A DNA stretch of 64,000 bases from Algoriphagus boseongensis (GCF_004362805.1 NZ_SNYF01000009.1:1-64000); one strand, 5' to 3'; shown: positions 44,624 through 54,867, counted from the stretch's first letter. Translations and numbers: made by a program. Notes: generated by a model from the sequence alone, not told the origin.

Positions 44624-46612
44624 ATGGAATTTTTAACTGAACTACTTCCGGATAATTTGCTCTCAGCCTTGGGTTGGACCTTGGTGCATTCTCTTTGGCA
44701 GTTGATCGTGATTGCCGGGTTTCTTTGGATTGTTTTGAGAGTATTTAAAAGCTCAAGTTCGGCTACTAAATATGGTTTTGCAGTCGCAGCTTTAGTTATC
44801 TCTTTCCTTACCACTTTAGGTACTTTTTCGTATGAATATGCCATTGCTGAAGAAATTCCCGCTCTTTCTTCCTTCGAAATTCAAGCCCTTAGAGATTATT
44901 CTACTGTGGTTTCAAGAGAAAGCAATTGGGAAACTTTGCTGTATCAGGGAAAAACCTGGATCGAAAAAAGCCTTCCACTTTTGGTAAATGTATGGTTTTT
45001 AGGCGCTCTGCTTTTTCTTTTTAGGTTGCTTAATAGCCTTTCCGAAATCCGGACTTTAAGAAAATTCTCTGTTCACATCAACGATTTTTCTCTGGAAAAT
45101 TCTCTCAAAAGCCTATCGGTAAAAATGGGCATTTCCAGGTCGATCCAGTTGAAAATCAGTAAAACGGCCGTTTCTCCTTTGACCTTTGGAACATTAAAAC
45201 CCATAATTCTTCTTCCAGCAGGCTTGATTTTCCAGCTTTCTCCTGCGCAGCTCGAAGCCATTTTAGCACATGAGCTAGCCCATGTAAAGCGGAATGATTA
45301 CCTAAGTAATCTTTTGCTGTCTAGTCTTGAGGTGCTCTTTTTCTTTCATCCTTGCTATTGGTGGATGAATACTACTGTTCAGGAGCTTCGCGAAAATGCG
45401 GCCGATGACTTGACCGTAAAGGCTGGAATAGCTCCGAAAAATCTGGCTACCAGTTTGGCGGAAGTATTGAATTATGCGAAGCAAAATCCTCCTGAATTAG
45501 CCCTGGCTGCAGGAAAAAGAAGGAATCCAACCCTTCAACGAATCAAAAGGATACTCGGGTATCCCGCTCAAAACTATCCACAAACCCCTATTATTTCTAT
45601 CCCTATGCTACTCACATTATTTCTCAGCGCAGGCCTGATGGCTAGCGCCCAGCAAGACACTCCCAAACCTATTGAACCGATTGCCGGAAAAGTAAAAGTT
45701 TTGGATGCACAGCCCACCTTCTTTGAGCCCACTGCTCAAGATACCACAGTGAAAACTTACATAGATCCGAAAACCAAAAAAGAGGTTAAAGTCTATGGAA
45801 ATGATGTCATGATAATAACTACCGATGATGGAAAGACCTATCAAATCAAAGGTGATGTAGTGATTTCTGACGGAGATACGGTGGTATTAAGTGGAAAAAC
45901 TAAAGCCGCATTGGATAAAATGAGAGCTCTGGAACTAAAAGATATGCCTGAGTTTTCGATCCCTGATGCGCCTGAATTTCCCGGTGAGTTAGCCATGGCG
46001 CCAATTCCTGATTTTGAATTTCAATTTGAGATGCCTGAAATGCCTCCTATGCCACCTATGGATATGGCTGAATTTTCTTTCCCGGAAATGAATGTGCCTC
46101 CTTTTGAATTTGAGTTTAATCAGGATTTTCCCGGATTTTATTTCCGAACTGACACCACTAAGATGACCAAGGAGGAAAGAGAAAAATGGCAAAAAGAGAT
46201 GGAGGAAAAAGCCAGAGTTTGGTCAAAAGAAGCTGAAAGCCGAGCCAAGGAATGGGAATCCAAATGGAAAGAAACTGAAGGAGAACGCAAAGAAAAAATG
46301 GCCCAGTGGGAGGCAAGATTCAAGCAGGAATTTGAACCAAGAATGAAAGAATTCGAAGCCAGGATGAAAGAATGGCAAGCCGCAAATGAGCCGAAAATGA
46401 AGGAATTTGAGGAAAAAATGAAAGTCTGGCAGGAAGCTCAGGAGCCAAAAATGAAAGAGTGGGAGGCAAGGATGAAAGAATGGGAAAAAGCTCAGCAACC
46501 TAAAATGGAGGAGTTTCAGCGAAAGATGGAAGTCTGGCAAAAAGAGTATCAATCCAAAATGGATGAATTCCAAAAGCTTCTTCAGGAAGAATTGAAAAAG
46601 AATAAAAATTAA
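44624..46612 (+). CDS. M56 family (BlaR1-like) membrane metallopeptidase with coiled-coil tail
   Basis: The 662-residue protein has four N-terminal membrane helices carrying the M56 zinc-protease site HELAH (residues 216-220) with ENAADDL downstream, and a further helix near 327-342. No penicillin-binding sensor domain follows. Instead there is a domain to about 430, a Met/Pro/Phe-rich stretch (about 435-510) and a long charged coiled coil. The tail ends in five 18-residue repeats of the type EPKMKEFEEKMKVWQEAQ (about 571-660). By family analogy it senses an envelope signal and inactivates the BlaI-type repressor encoded 3 bp upstream. The signal is unknown. Confidence 0.88.
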   Translation: MEFLTELLPDNLLSALGWTLVHSLWQLIVIAGFLWIVLRVFKSSSSATKYGFAVAALVISFLTTLGTFSYEYAIAEEIPALSSFEIQALRDYSTVVSRESNWETLLYQGKTWIEKSLPLLVNVWFLGALLFLFRLLNSLSEIRTLRKFSVHINDFSLENSLKSLSVKMGISRSIQLKISKTAVSPLTFGTLKPIILLPAGLIFQLSPAQLEAILAHELAHVKRNDYLSNLLLSSLEVLFFFHPCYWWMNTTVQELRENAADDLTVKAGIAPKNLATSLAEVLNYAKQNPPELALAAGKRRNPTLQRIKRILGYPAQNYPQTPIISIPMLLTLFLSAGLMASAQQDTPKPIEPIAGKVKVLDAQPTFFEPTAQDTTVKTYIDPKTKKEVKVYGNDVMIITTDDGKTYQIKGDVVISDGDTVVLSGKTKAALDKMRALELKDMPEFSIPDAPEFPGELAMAPIPDFEFQFEMPEMPPMPPMDMAEFSFPEMNVPPFEFEFNQDFPGFYFRTDTTKMTKEEREKWQKEMEEKARVWSKEAESRAKEWESKWKETEGERKEKMAQWEARFKQEFEPRMKEFEARMKEWQAANEPKMKEFEEKMKVWQEAQEPKMKEWEARMKEWEKAQQPKMEEFQRKMEVWQKEYQSKMDEFQKLLQEELKKNKN

Positions 46613-46623
46613 TTGTGTGTTGA

Positions 46624-46661
46624 TGCAAAAAAAGACCTGTCCTCTGGGCAGGTTTTTTTTT
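46624..46661 (+). terminator. Terminator after the BlaI-M56 operon
   Basis: The stem ACCTGTCC/GGGCAGGT (46635-46642 with 46646-46653, one G-T pair) has a TCT loop and is followed by nine T's. Confidence 0.85.
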
Positions 46662-46990
46662 GCTTACTTTTTTAAATCAACCGGTTTTGTTGGGATTTTC
46701 TCCCACTTTTTTGAAAATCCAAAGCAAGATCATAAGACCAGGGATTTTCTTGGAAAGAAATCTTTCGATTGGAGGGTGTTTAGGCACTTTTTCACTCACT
46801 ATCTCTCCATCCTTAAATCCTTGAGTATCAATAAAAATTTCTTGGAAATTTTCTCGAAAATATTGGCTTGGATAAATCTTTTGGCTACTTTTAATTAAAA
46901 GTGGGAAAAAGTGGGTGAAAGTGGTAGAAAGTGAAATTGATTTTCTTACTTTTGTTTTTACAGTAAACTCTATTTAATCGAGTCCTAGTC
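46662..46990 (+). promoter_or_regulatory. dcw leader with 10-bp-spaced GTGG repeats and promoter
   Basis: No gene lies in this 329-bp stretch. GTGGG at 46901 and 46911, GTGGT at 46921 and GTGAA at 46931 recur at exact 10-bp intervals, the pattern of the MraZ operator (TGGGN repeats separated by 5 nt). A TACTTTTG -7 element at 46947-46954 follows, so MraZ bound to the repeats would cover the -33 region. An inverted copy of the same word (CTCCCACTTTTTT) lies near 46700. Confidence 0.8.
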
Positions 46991-47425
46991 ATGTTCAACA
47001 GTCAATACGATGCTAAGCTAGATCCTAAAGGGCGGCTGGTATTGCCTTCCAAAATTAAGGGGGCAATTCCGGAGGCTAATGGGACTGCCTTGATGCTTCG
47101 GATGGCTGAAGACAAGTGCTTGGCACTTTATCCGATGGTAGAGTATAAAAAGCTGGAGAATCAGATCAAATCCCTAAACATCAACAATCCCGAGCAGCGC
47201 ATGCTGCAAAGATCTTTTTTCAATTCTATCGTCGAGGTAGAGTTGGACAGTACGGGAAGACTTCTGATTCCAAAGCTATACCAAACCTATGCCGGGTTAG
47301 AGAAGGATGTAGTTGTAGTAGGCATGGGAACTCGAATCGAACTCTGGAATCCTGAAAATTATCTCAAGAACATCATTGTAGATCCGGCGGACTTGTCCAG
47401 CCTGATGGAAAAGTATCTCTCCTAA
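46991..47425 (+). CDS. mraZ: Transcriptional regulator MraZ
   Basis: The 144-residue protein has two AbrB-like MraZ repeats, each with the DxxGR signature (DPKGRLVLPSKIK near residue 10 and DSTGRLLIPKLYQ near residue 83). MraZ forms ring oligomers that bind direct repeats upstream of its own gene and controls the dcw cluster. Those repeats are visible at 46901-46935. It is the first gene of the long plus-strand cluster, 5 bp before rsmH. Confidence 0.94.
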   Translation: MFNSQYDAKLDPKGRLVLPSKIKGAIPEANGTALMLRMAEDKCLALYPMVEYKKLENQIKSLNINNPEQRMLQRSFFNSIVEVELDSTGRLLIPKLYQTYAGLEKDVVVVGMGTRIELWNPENYLKNIIVDPADLSSLMEKYLS

Positions 47426-47430
47426 GCGCT

Positions 47431-48342
47431 ATGACCGAGTCTGTTTACCATATCCCAGTGATGCTCTCCCAATGCACTGAAGGCTTGGCTATTAATCCCA
47501 ATGGGATTTATGTCGATGTGACCTTTGGTGGAGGTGGACACTCGAGAGAAATACTTAAGCATCTCGATCAGGGAAGGCTTTTTGGATTTGATCAGGATGA
47601 AGATGCCTTGGAAAATGTCCCTCAAGATGAGCGGTTCACTTTTGTCCAGGCAAACTTCAGAGATATCAAGAGGTATCTGAGACTTTATGGAGTGAAGCAG
47701 GTGGATGGGATCCTGGCTGATTTAGGAATTTCTTCTCACCAAATCGACGAGCCGAAAAGAGGCTTTTCCACCCGGTTTAGCGGGGATTTGGACATGAGAA
47801 TGAATCAGTCCGGTGAGCTGACCGCCAAGGATGTCCTCAATACCTATGAAGAATCTAAGCTTCATAAGATTTTCGGAATCTACGGAGAGGTGAAAAATGC
47901 CAAGACTTTGGCTCAGGCGATAGTGGCAGAGAGGGCAGCCAAAGCATTTGATACTACGGAAGGCTTTACGTCTTTCCTTAAAAAGTTTGCCCCGAGAGGG
48001 AAAGAGTTCAAATACTTCGCTCAGGTTTTTCAGGCTTTGAGAATCGAAGTAAATGATGAAATGGGGGCTTTGGAAGAAATGCTCCTCAGTGCAGTAGAGC
48101 TGTTGAATCCGGGAGGAAGATTGGTTGTGATTAGCTACCATAGTCTGGAAGATCGATTGGTGAAGAATTTAATTGCCAAGGGAAAATTCCAGGGAGAGGT
48201 AGAAAAGGACTTCTATGGAAACCTTCTTCGGCCTCTGGAACCTGTGAGCCGAGGAGCGATTGTGGCAGATGAGGAAGAAGTAGCAAGAAATCCAAGAGCC
48301 AGAAGTGCCAAGTTGAGAATTGCAGAAAAGAAAGGAAAATGA
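47431..48342 (+). CDS. rsmH: 16S rRNA m4C1402 methyltransferase RsmH
   Basis: The 303-residue protein has the RsmH opening YHIPVMLSQCTEGL and SAM motif DVTFGGGGHSREIL, plus RGFSTRFSGDLDMRMNQ and the C-terminal NPRARSAKLRIAEK. It methylates N4 of C1402 in 16S rRNA. As in most bacteria it is the second gene of the dcw cluster. Its end overlaps the ftsL-like start by 4 nt. Confidence 0.96.
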   Translation: MTESVYHIPVMLSQCTEGLAINPNGIYVDVTFGGGGHSREILKHLDQGRLFGFDQDEDALENVPQDERFTFVQANFRDIKRYLRLYGVKQVDGILADLGISSHQIDEPKRGFSTRFSGDLDMRMNQSGELTAKDVLNTYEESKLHKIFGIYGEVKNAKTLAQAIVAERAAKAFDTTEGFTSFLKKFAPRGKEFKYFAQVFQALRIEVNDEMGALEEMLLSAVELLNPGGRLVVISYHSLEDRLVKNLIAKGKFQGEVEKDFYGNLLRPLEPVSRGAIVADEEEVARNPRARSAKLRIAEKKGK

Positions 48343-48722
48343 GTCAAAACACCTTTAAGAAGAAGCTAAAGGCCGGGAACAGTCCAAAAGGAGGTCCCCG
48401 AAAGACTGTTTTTACCTGGATCGAGGAAAAGCTGGACGTCAAAGGATTCCTTGGTGAAGGAGTTCCAGTACAGTTTATTCCACCGGTTAGCTTTCTGGTT
48501 CTTTTGGCTTTGATCTATATCTACAGCAATCACCGGGCTGAAAATATGGTCCGCAAAATTGAAAAAGCGCAGCAGGAAGTGGAAGATCTCAGGGCAGATG
48601 TGACCACCCTGGAAGCTGAATATATGCAAAGCAGCATGCAGTCAGAAGTGGCTAAGCGTGCTGCAGCACTTGAAATCTATGAATTGAACCAGCCGCCGAT
48701 CAAAATCGAGGTAGAACAATGA
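48339..48722 (+). CDS. ftsL: FtsL-like cell division protein
   Basis: The 127-residue protein has a cytoplasmic N-terminal part (about 50 residues), one membrane helix (VSFLVLLALIYIYSNH) and a periplasmic coiled coil (ENMVRKIEKAQQEVEDLRADVTTLEAEY). Its topology, size and place between rsmH and ftsI identify it as the Bacteroidota FtsL counterpart, which links FtsQ/FtsB-type proteins to FtsW/FtsI. Primary-sequence similarity to enterobacterial FtsL is weak, as usual. It overlaps both neighbours by 4 nt. Confidence 0.85.
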   Translation: MSQNTFKKKLKAGNSPKGGPRKTVFTWIEEKLDVKGFLGEGVPVQFIPPVSFLVLLALIYIYSNHRAENMVRKIEKAQQEVEDLRADVTTLEAEYMQSSMQSEVAKRAAALEIYELNQPPIKIEVEQ

Positions 48723-50827
48723 ATATCAAACGCTCCATAGTGCTCCGAGTGAGGGTGGTCTTCATCCTGGTGGCTCTGGCTGCTTGTGCGATTCCGTACA
48801 AGATCGCTGTGGTGCAGTTTAAAGAAGGAGAAAAGTGGATTGCAAAAGCTGAGCAAGTCAATTTTCAGTACAGAGAAGTTCCGGCCACTCGGGGAAATAT
48901 TTACGCATCTGATGGAAGTCTTTTGGCTACCAGCTTACCTTTTTATAGAGTAGCTATCGATCCGACCATCGTGAAGGAGAGCAAGTACAAAGCAGGAATT
49001 GATTCACTTTCCCGCTTTTTATCAGCTTTTTATAAGGATAAGTCTGCTACCGCTTACAAGCGGATGATCAATGATGCCCGACTGGACAAGAAGAGATATC
49101 TGATTTTGAACCGAAAGCAAATTGGGTATCAGGACATGCAGAAAATGACTTCCTGGCCGATTTTCAGAGATGGTAGATTGGGAGGAGGAGTAATTTTTGA
49201 AAAGGTTGAAAAACGATACAGACCTTTTAATTCATTGGCCAGCCGTACGGTTGGATTTTTAAATGAGGACGAATACGGTGCGGGAATTGAATATAGTTTC
49301 AACAACTACCTGAAAGGAAAAGACGGAAAGGCATTGTTTCAGCGCCTTGCCGGTGGAGTTTGGAAGCCCATGTTTGATGCGGAAGATATTAAGCCTGAAA
49401 ATGGCTATGATGTCTACACCACTTTGGATGTAAATATTCAAGACGTGGCAGAAACAGCCCTTCGTCGTCAATTGACCGATCGGGATGCAGCTTTTGGTTC
49501 TGTGATTGTTATGGAAGTGAAGACTGGTCATATCAAGGCTATGTCCAATCTTCAGCGAAATAAAAGCGGAGTAGGCTATTCTGAAAGCTACAATTACGCT
49601 GTCGGAGATATTGGAAGCACCGAACCTGGCTCGACTTTCAAGTTGCTTTCTATGCTTGCCTTGTTAGAAGAAAACAAGATTAGGCTCGAAGAAAAAATTG
49701 AAACTGGTAACGGAGCTCATCGCTTCTACAACCAAACGATGTATGATGCCAAAAATGGAGGGTATGGCACCATCACCATCCGTGAGGCATTTGAAAAATC
49801 ATCCAATGTGGCTATCTCCAAATTGGTCGATATGCATTTTGGATCAAGTCCTTCCAAATTCATGGCTTACATCGATAAGGTTGGATTGGCAGAACCTTTC
49901 AACCTTCAATTGGCTGGGGAAGGAAAGCCATTTTTCAAAAAGCCAGGAAGCAAAACTTGGTATGGTACTTCTTTGCCTTGGATTTCCATCGGATATGAAT
50001 CCAAGCTCAACCCAATACACACCCTTTCCCTTTACAATGCAGTCGCAAATGGTGGGACAATGATGAAGCCTATTTTCGTGCAGGGAGTGGGACAGGGAAA
50101 TACCTTGGTAGAAACCTACAAGCCTGAAATCATCCGAAAGCAAATCGCTTCAGAAAGGACCATTAAGGCCTTACAGGAACTTTTGGAAGGAGTGGTTTTG
50201 AGAGGAACGGCTAAAAATATTCTAAATCCCAATTACAAAATCGCCGGAAAAACAGGGACAGCACAGAAAATTGTGAACGGTCGCTATGTGGAGACCTACT
50301 ACACCAGCTTTGCTGGATATTTTCCTGCTGATCGACCAAAATACAGCATGATTGTCGTGATCGACAGCCCTAAAGGATTTGCGGCTTATGGGGGTGACGT
50401 TTCTGCGCCGGTTTTCAAAGAAATCGCAGATCGAATCTACGCCTTGGACATGGAGCTGAATCCAATTAATCAATCCAAGATTCTCCAAGCAGAAAATCAA
50501 GGTCCTGCACTTCCATTTATCAAAGCCGGTAAGGGTGAAGAGCTTCAGGGGATTTTCGAGGAACTCCATATCCAAGCCAAAGCTCCAGCAGCAGAGGAGT
50601 GGGTCAAAACCACGGGAGATTCCCAAAAACTAAACCTTGCCATTAATGAAACAGATAAGCCTGTGGTTCCTGATGTCTCAGGAATGCCACTGAGGGACGC
50701 GCTTTTCATTTTGGAAAACAAAGGACTAAAAGTGAATTACAACGGAAAAGGCCGGGTGATCGAGCAGTCTTTGACTCCGGGAAGCCAGCTGACCCCAAAT
50801 GCAACTATAAATCTGGTCTTAGGCTAA
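48719..50827 (+). CDS. ftsI: Division transpeptidase (PBP3/FtsI type) with PASTA domain
   Basis: The 702-residue class B penicillin-binding protein has an N-terminal membrane anchor, a PBP dimer domain (about 50-220) and a transpeptidase domain. The three active-site motifs are STFK (in EPGSTFKLL), SSN (in KSSNVAIS) and KTGTAQ. A single PASTA domain ends the protein (VVPDVSGMPLRDALFILENKGLKV), as in many Bacteroidota and Gram-positive division PBPs. It cross-links septal peptidoglycan with FtsW. It overlaps ftsL by 4 nt, and murE follows at once. Confidence 0.94.
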   Translation: MNIKRSIVLRVRVVFILVALAACAIPYKIAVVQFKEGEKWIAKAEQVNFQYREVPATRGNIYASDGSLLATSLPFYRVAIDPTIVKESKYKAGIDSLSRFLSAFYKDKSATAYKRMINDARLDKKRYLILNRKQIGYQDMQKMTSWPIFRDGRLGGGVIFEKVEKRYRPFNSLASRTVGFLNEDEYGAGIEYSFNNYLKGKDGKALFQRLAGGVWKPMFDAEDIKPENGYDVYTTLDVNIQDVAETALRRQLTDRDAAFGSVIVMEVKTGHIKAMSNLQRNKSGVGYSESYNYAVGDIGSTEPGSTFKLLSMLALLEENKIRLEEKIETGNGAHRFYNQTMYDAKNGGYGTITIREAFEKSSNVAISKLVDMHFGSSPSKFMAYIDKVGLAEPFNLQLAGEGKPFFKKPGSKTWYGTSLPWISIGYESKLNPIHTLSLYNAVANGGTMMKPIFVQGVGQGNTLVETYKPEIIRKQIASERTIKALQELLEGVVLRGTAKNILNPNYKIAGKTGTAQKIVNGRYVETYYTSFAGYFPADRPKYSMIVVIDSPKGFAAYGGDVSAPVFKEIADRIYALDMELNPINQSKILQAENQGPALPFIKAGKGEELQGIFEELHIQAKAPAAEEWVKTTGDSQKLNLAINETDKPVVPDVSGMPLRDALFILENKGLKVNYNGKGRVIEQSLTPGSQLTPNATINLVLG

Positions 50828-52291
50828 ATGAAAGTACTCAAGGACATATTGTACAAGGTTTCTCTTACCTCCACCATAGGCGATATGGAGAGGAAAGTAA
50901 GTGCCATCGTCTTTGACAGTCGTCAAGTAGTTGATGACTGTGCTTTTGTCGCTGTTCCTGGGACTCAGGTTGACGGCCATAATTTCATTTCCAAGGCTTT
51001 GGAAATGGGAGCCAAAGTAATAGTCTGCGAAAAATTACCAGAAACTATTCAGGAAGGCATCACCTATGTGCAGGTAGTCAATTCTGCCAAAGCATTGGGA
51101 ATTATGGCTTCGAATTTTTTCGACAACCCATCTGAAAAAATCAAAGTGGTGGCTGTCACCGGAACCAACGGGAAAACCACAACCGTCACCTTGCTTCATC
51201 AGCTTTTTGTCGCCATGGGTTACAGTACGGGATTGCTTTCCACTGTGGAAAATAAGATCAATGAAAATGTAATTCCGGCAACGCATACCACTCCAGACGC
51301 GGTGAGTGTGCAGGCTTTGCTCCGCAAAATGGTGGATGCAGGCTGCTCGCATTGCTTTATGGAAGCAAGTTCCCATGCTATTGTCCAGGAAAGAATTGCC
51401 GGACTGAAATTGGCTGGAGCAGTTTTTACCAATATCACCCATGACCACTTGGATTACCATGGGACTTTTGACGAATACATCAAAGCTAAAAAGAAGCTCT
51501 TTGATGAATTGCCAAAAGATGCTTTTGCCTTGGTGAATGCTGACGATAAGCGAGGCATGGTAATGCTTCAAAACTGCAAAGCTGCTCATCAGACTTTCGC
51601 CTTAAAATCCTCTGCCGATTTCAAAGGCAAGGTTATTTCAAATACCCTGGAAGGTCTGGAATTGGACATCAATGGGAAACTGATTTGGTTCCGCCTAATC
51701 GGAGCTTTCAATGCTTACAATCTATTAGGTGTTTTTGGAGTGGCTGTTCTTTTGGGAGAAGAGGAGGAGGAAGTGCTTCGGGAGCTTTCAGGAATCCGAG
51801 GAGCAAAAGGCCGCTTTGACCGGATTACCATTGGTGGGATTACTGCTATTGTGGATTATGCCCATACTCCTGACGCCCTTGAAAATGTACTCAAGACCAT
51901 CAATGGGGTGAGAAACGGAAATGAGCAGCTCATTACGGTAGTGGGTTGTGGAGGAAACCGCGACAAGACAAAGCGTCCGACCATGGCGAAAATTGCTGTG
52001 ACAGAAAGCGATAAAGCAATTTTCACTTCGGATAATCCTCGTTTCGAAGAGCCAATGGACATTTTGAAGGATATGCAGGCAGGAATTGGTCCGACGGAAA
52101 TCCGCAAAACATTGACCATTGAGGATAGAAGAGAGGCCATAAAGACTGCAGTGATGCTTTCTAAAAAAGGAGATATCATCCTCATTGCCGGAAAAGGGCA
52201 TGAGGATTACCAAGAAATCAAGGGCGTAAAACATCATTTCGATGATACCGAAGTGGTATCGGAGATTTTAAACCAAATGACATCTAACTGA
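50828..52291 (+). CDS. murE: UDP-MurNAc-tripeptide synthetase (meso-DAP adding)
   Basis: The 487-residue Mur ligase has the ATP-binding motif TGTNGKTTT, the central [11 protein letters not shown] segment and a C-terminal domain. The DNPRFEEP motif is the DNPR signature of enzymes that add meso-diaminopimelate rather than lysine, so the cell wall should be DAP-type. It adds the third residue to UDP-MurNAc-L-Ala-D-Glu. The first base after the ftsI stop is its ATG. The asd gene elsewhere in the window supplies the DAP pathway. Confidence 0.96.
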   Translation: MKVLKDILYKVSLTSTIGDMERKVSAIVFDSRQVVDDCAFVAVPGTQVDGHNFISKALEMGAKVIVCEKLPETIQEGITYVQVVNSAKALGIMASNFFDNPSEKIKVVAVTGTNGKTTTVTLLHQLFVAMGYSTGLLSTVENKINENVIPATHTTPDAVSVQALLRKMVDAGCSHCFMEASSHAIVQERIAGLKLAGAVFTNITHDHLDYHGTFDEYIKAKKKLFDELPKDAFALVNADDKRGMVMLQNCKAAHQTFALKSSADFKGKVISNTLEGLELDINGKLIWFRLIGAFNAYNLLGVFGVAVLLGEEEEEVLRELSGIRGAKGRFDRITIGGITAIVDYAHTPDALENVLKTINGVRNGNEQLITVVGCGGNRDKTKRPTMAKIAVTESDKAIFTSDNPRFEEPMDILKDMQAGIGPTEIRKTLTIEDRREAIKTAVMLSKKGDIILIAGKGHEDYQEIKGVKHHFDDTEVVSEILNQMTSN

Positions 52292-52292
52292 T

Positions 52293-53504
52293 ATGCTGTA
52301 TCCCATTTTTGACTACCTAGATCGAGTATTGGATATCCCTGGCACTGGGGTGTTTAGATATATCTCGTTCCGTGCGGGAATGGCAGCAGTTTTCTCCCTG
52401 ATCATTACCATCACTTTTGGTCATCATATCATTAACTGGATCAGAAGAAAGCAGATCGGAGAGACGGTTCGCGACTTGGGCTTGGAAGGACAAGCACAAA
52501 AGAAAGGCACTCCAACCATGGGTGGTTTGATGATGATTGCTGCGATTTTGGTTCCAACCCTCCTTTTTGCCAACCTGAATAATATCTACATCATCCTCTT
52601 GCTGATCTCTACTGTTTGGTTGGGACTGATCGGTTTTTTGGATGATTACATCAAGGTTTTCAGAAAGAATAAGGAAGGCCTAAAAGGTCGATTCAAAATC
52701 GTAGGTCAAATCGGAATCGGTATCATCGTAGGTGCCACACTTTATTATAATGATAATGTGGTGATCCGAGAGTTTTCTACTCCGGTTTCTGTAGAAAGTG
52801 GAATCGTAGAAACCCCGGCTTACCAAGATGTGAAAGGACTAAAAACCACTATTCCTTTCATGAAAAACAACGAGTTGGATTATGAAAATCTCCTCGGTTT
52901 CATGGGAGAGTCAGCCACTCCGTTCCTTTACATTTTGGTCGTGATTTTTATCATCACCGCTGTTTCCAATGGTGCAAACATTACGGATGGAATAGACGGA
53001 CTCGCCGCAGGAACTTCAGCTATTATCGGTTTGACGATTGCCATTTTTGCTTACCTCAGCGGTAACGCCATTTTCTCCCAATACCTGAATATCATGTACA
53101 TCCCCAACTCAGGGGAGCTCGTGATTTTTGCTTCTGCTTTCATCGGAGCTTGTGTCGGTTTCCTTTGGTACAATGCATTTCCTGCACAGGTATTCATGGG
53201 AGATACTGGATCCTTGATGCTCGGAGGAGTTATTGCGGTTTTGGCTTTGACGCTTCGCAAAGAGCTTTTGATCCCAATCATGTGCGGGATTTTCCTAATC
53301 GAAAACGTGAGTGTAATGCTCCAGGTGAGCTACTTCAAATACACCCGAAAAAAATATGGAGAGGGAAGAAGAATATTCCTGATGTCTCCACTTCATCATC
53401 ATTACCAGAAAAAGGGAATCCATGAAGCCAAGATCGTAACCCGATTCTGGATTGTAGGAATCCTTTTGGCTGTGATCACTTTGGCCACTTTGAAACTGAG
53501 ATAA
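52293..53504 (+). CDS. mraY: Phospho-MurNAc-pentapeptide transferase
   Basis: The 403-residue membrane enzyme has about ten helices and all catalytic loops: [18 protein letters not shown] [30 protein letters not shown] and [12 protein letters not shown], plus the histidine-rich HHHYQKKG loop. It attaches phospho-MurNAc-pentapeptide to undecaprenyl phosphate to form lipid I. A longer periplasmic loop (about residues 165-200) explains its length above the usual 360, as seen in Bacteroidota. murF, which acts just before it, is missing from the cluster. Confidence 0.96.
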   Translation: MLYPIFDYLDRVLDIPGTGVFRYISFRAGMAAVFSLIITITFGHHIINWIRRKQIGETVRDLGLEGQAQKKGTPTMGGLMMIAAILVPTLLFANLNNIYIILLLISTVWLGLIGFLDDYIKVFRKNKEGLKGRFKIVGQIGIGIIVGATLYYNDNVVIREFSTPVSVESGIVETPAYQDVKGLKTTIPFMKNNELDYENLLGFMGESATPFLYILVVIFIITAVSNGANITDGIDGLAAGTSAIIGLTIAIFAYLSGNAIFSQYLNIMYIPNSGELVIFASAFIGACVGFLWYNAFPAQVFMGDTGSLMLGGVIAVLALTLRKELLIPIMCGIFLIENVSVMLQVSYFKYTRKKYGEGRRIFLMSPLHHHYQKKGIHEAKIVTRFWIVGILLAVITLATLKLR

Positions 53505-53511
53505 AAGAAAA

Positions 53512-54867
53512 ATGAAACAGATCGCCATACTTGGAGCCGGAGAAAGCGGATTGGGAGCAGCAATGCTTGCCAAGCGTGAAGGCTATGGAGTTTGGGTAAG
53601 TGATCTGGGTCAGATTGCTCAGGAGAGAAAAAATGCGCTTTTGGAAGCAGGGATAGGTTTTGAGGAAGGAAAACATGATGAGAAAAAGATTCTTTCCTCA
53701 GACTTGATTATCAAAAGTCCGGGAATTCCTCATAAGGCTCCTTTGGTAAAAAAGGCCATGGAAGAAGGCATTCCGGTGATTGATGAATTGGAATTTGCTT
53801 GCCGATTCAGTGCTGGAAAAGTCATTGCCATTACCGGAACGAATGGAAAAACCACCACTACTTTATTGACTTACCACCTTTTGAAAGAAGCAGGTTTGGA
53901 TGTGGGTTTGGCTGGAAATGTCGGCAAAAGCTGGGCAGGTCAATTGGTAGAGAAAGACCACGATTGGTGGGTAATCGAGACTTCAAGTTTCCAGATTGAT
54001 GGAATGGAGTGTTTCCGACCACATATCGGCATGCTCACCAATATCACTCCTGACCACTTGGATCGCTACGAGTATCAAATCGAAAAGTACATCCTGTCCA
54101 AAATGAGTCTCTTCAAAATGATGACTTCTAGGGATAAGGCGATTTTTTATGTGGAGGATGCACTGAGCAAAAAGGGTTTGGAGATGAAGCCGAATAAGGC
54201 ATCCCACTATGGGATTTCCTTGGAAAAAGAACAGAAACTGGGTGGATTCTTCGATGGGAAGAATTTGAATATCCATATAAAAGAGAAGCAGGCAAAAGTG
54301 TCTTTGGAAGACCTTTCCATCAAGGGAAAACATAATATCCTCAATGCACTTTTTGCAGGAACAGCTGCCTTGTTGGCAGGGCTAACCGAAGAGCAATTGA
54401 AGTTGGGATTCCAAACTTTCAAAAATGCTCCTCACCGTATGGAGTTGATCCGCACTGTGGATGGAGTTCAGTTTGTCAATGATTCCAAAGGGACAAATGT
54501 AGAATCTACTTACTACGCACTAGGAAGCTATGAAAGACCGATGATTTGGATTGCTGGTGGTGTGGACAAGGGAAATGACTATTCAGTTTTGACTTCTTTG
54601 GTAGAAGGCGGAAAAGCTAAAGCGCTGATCTGTTTGGGTAAAGAAAATGAGAAGTTGAGAACAGCTTTCTCAGGAATCATCCCAGAAATCAGAGAGACTC
54701 AAGACATCCGAGAGGCTGTTCAGTGGGGTCAAGAAATGGCAGAAAAGGGAGAAGTAGTGCTTCTTTCTCCAGCCTGTGCAAGCTTTGACCTATTTAAAAA
54801 TTACGAAGACCGAGGCGAGCAATTTCGAGCTGCGGTCATGAACCTTAAAGAAAAACAACAGGCATGA
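53512..54867 (+). CDS. murD: UDP-MurNAc-L-Ala:D-Glu ligase
   Basis: The 451-residue Mur ligase has N-terminal UDP-binding GAGESGLGAAMLAK, ATP motif [19 protein letters not shown] and the C-terminal SPACASFDLFKNYEDRG, which is diagnostic for MurD. It adds D-glutamate to UDP-MurNAc-L-alanine in the cytoplasm. It begins 7 bp after mraY and overlaps ftsW by 4 nt. Confidence 0.96.
   Translation: MKQIAILGAGESGLGAAMLAKREGYGVWVSDLGQIAQERKNALLEAGIGFEEGKHDEKKILSSDLIIKSPGIPHKAPLVKKAMEEGIPVIDELEFACRFSAGKVIAITGTNGKTTTTLLTYHLLKEAGLDVGLAGNVGKSWAGQLVEKDHDWWVIETSSFQIDGMECFRPHIGMLTNITPDHLDRYEYQIEKYILSKMSLFKMMTSRDKAIFYVEDALSKKGLEMKPNKASHYGISLEKEQKLGGFFDGKNLNIHIKEKQAKVSLEDLSIKGKHNILNALFAGTAALLAGLTEEQLKLGFQTFKNAPHRMELIRTVDGVQFVNDSKGTNVESTYYALGSYERPMIWIAGGVDKGNDYSVLTSLVEGGKAKALICLGKENEKLRTAFSGIIPEIRETQDIREAVQWGQEMAEKGEVVLLSPACASFDLFKNYEDRGEQFRAAVMNLKEKQQA

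Noticed and set aside
46334..46603. Tandem DNA repeat or CRISPR-like array
   Set aside because: The 54-bp periodicity is the coding trace of five 18-residue coiled-coil repeats within one intact gene; the copies diverge and there are no spacers.
44624..46612. Beta-lactam sensor BlaR1
   Set aside because: No penicillin-binding sensor domain or SxxK-type motif follows the M56 core, and no beta-lactamase or PBP2a-type gene is linked.
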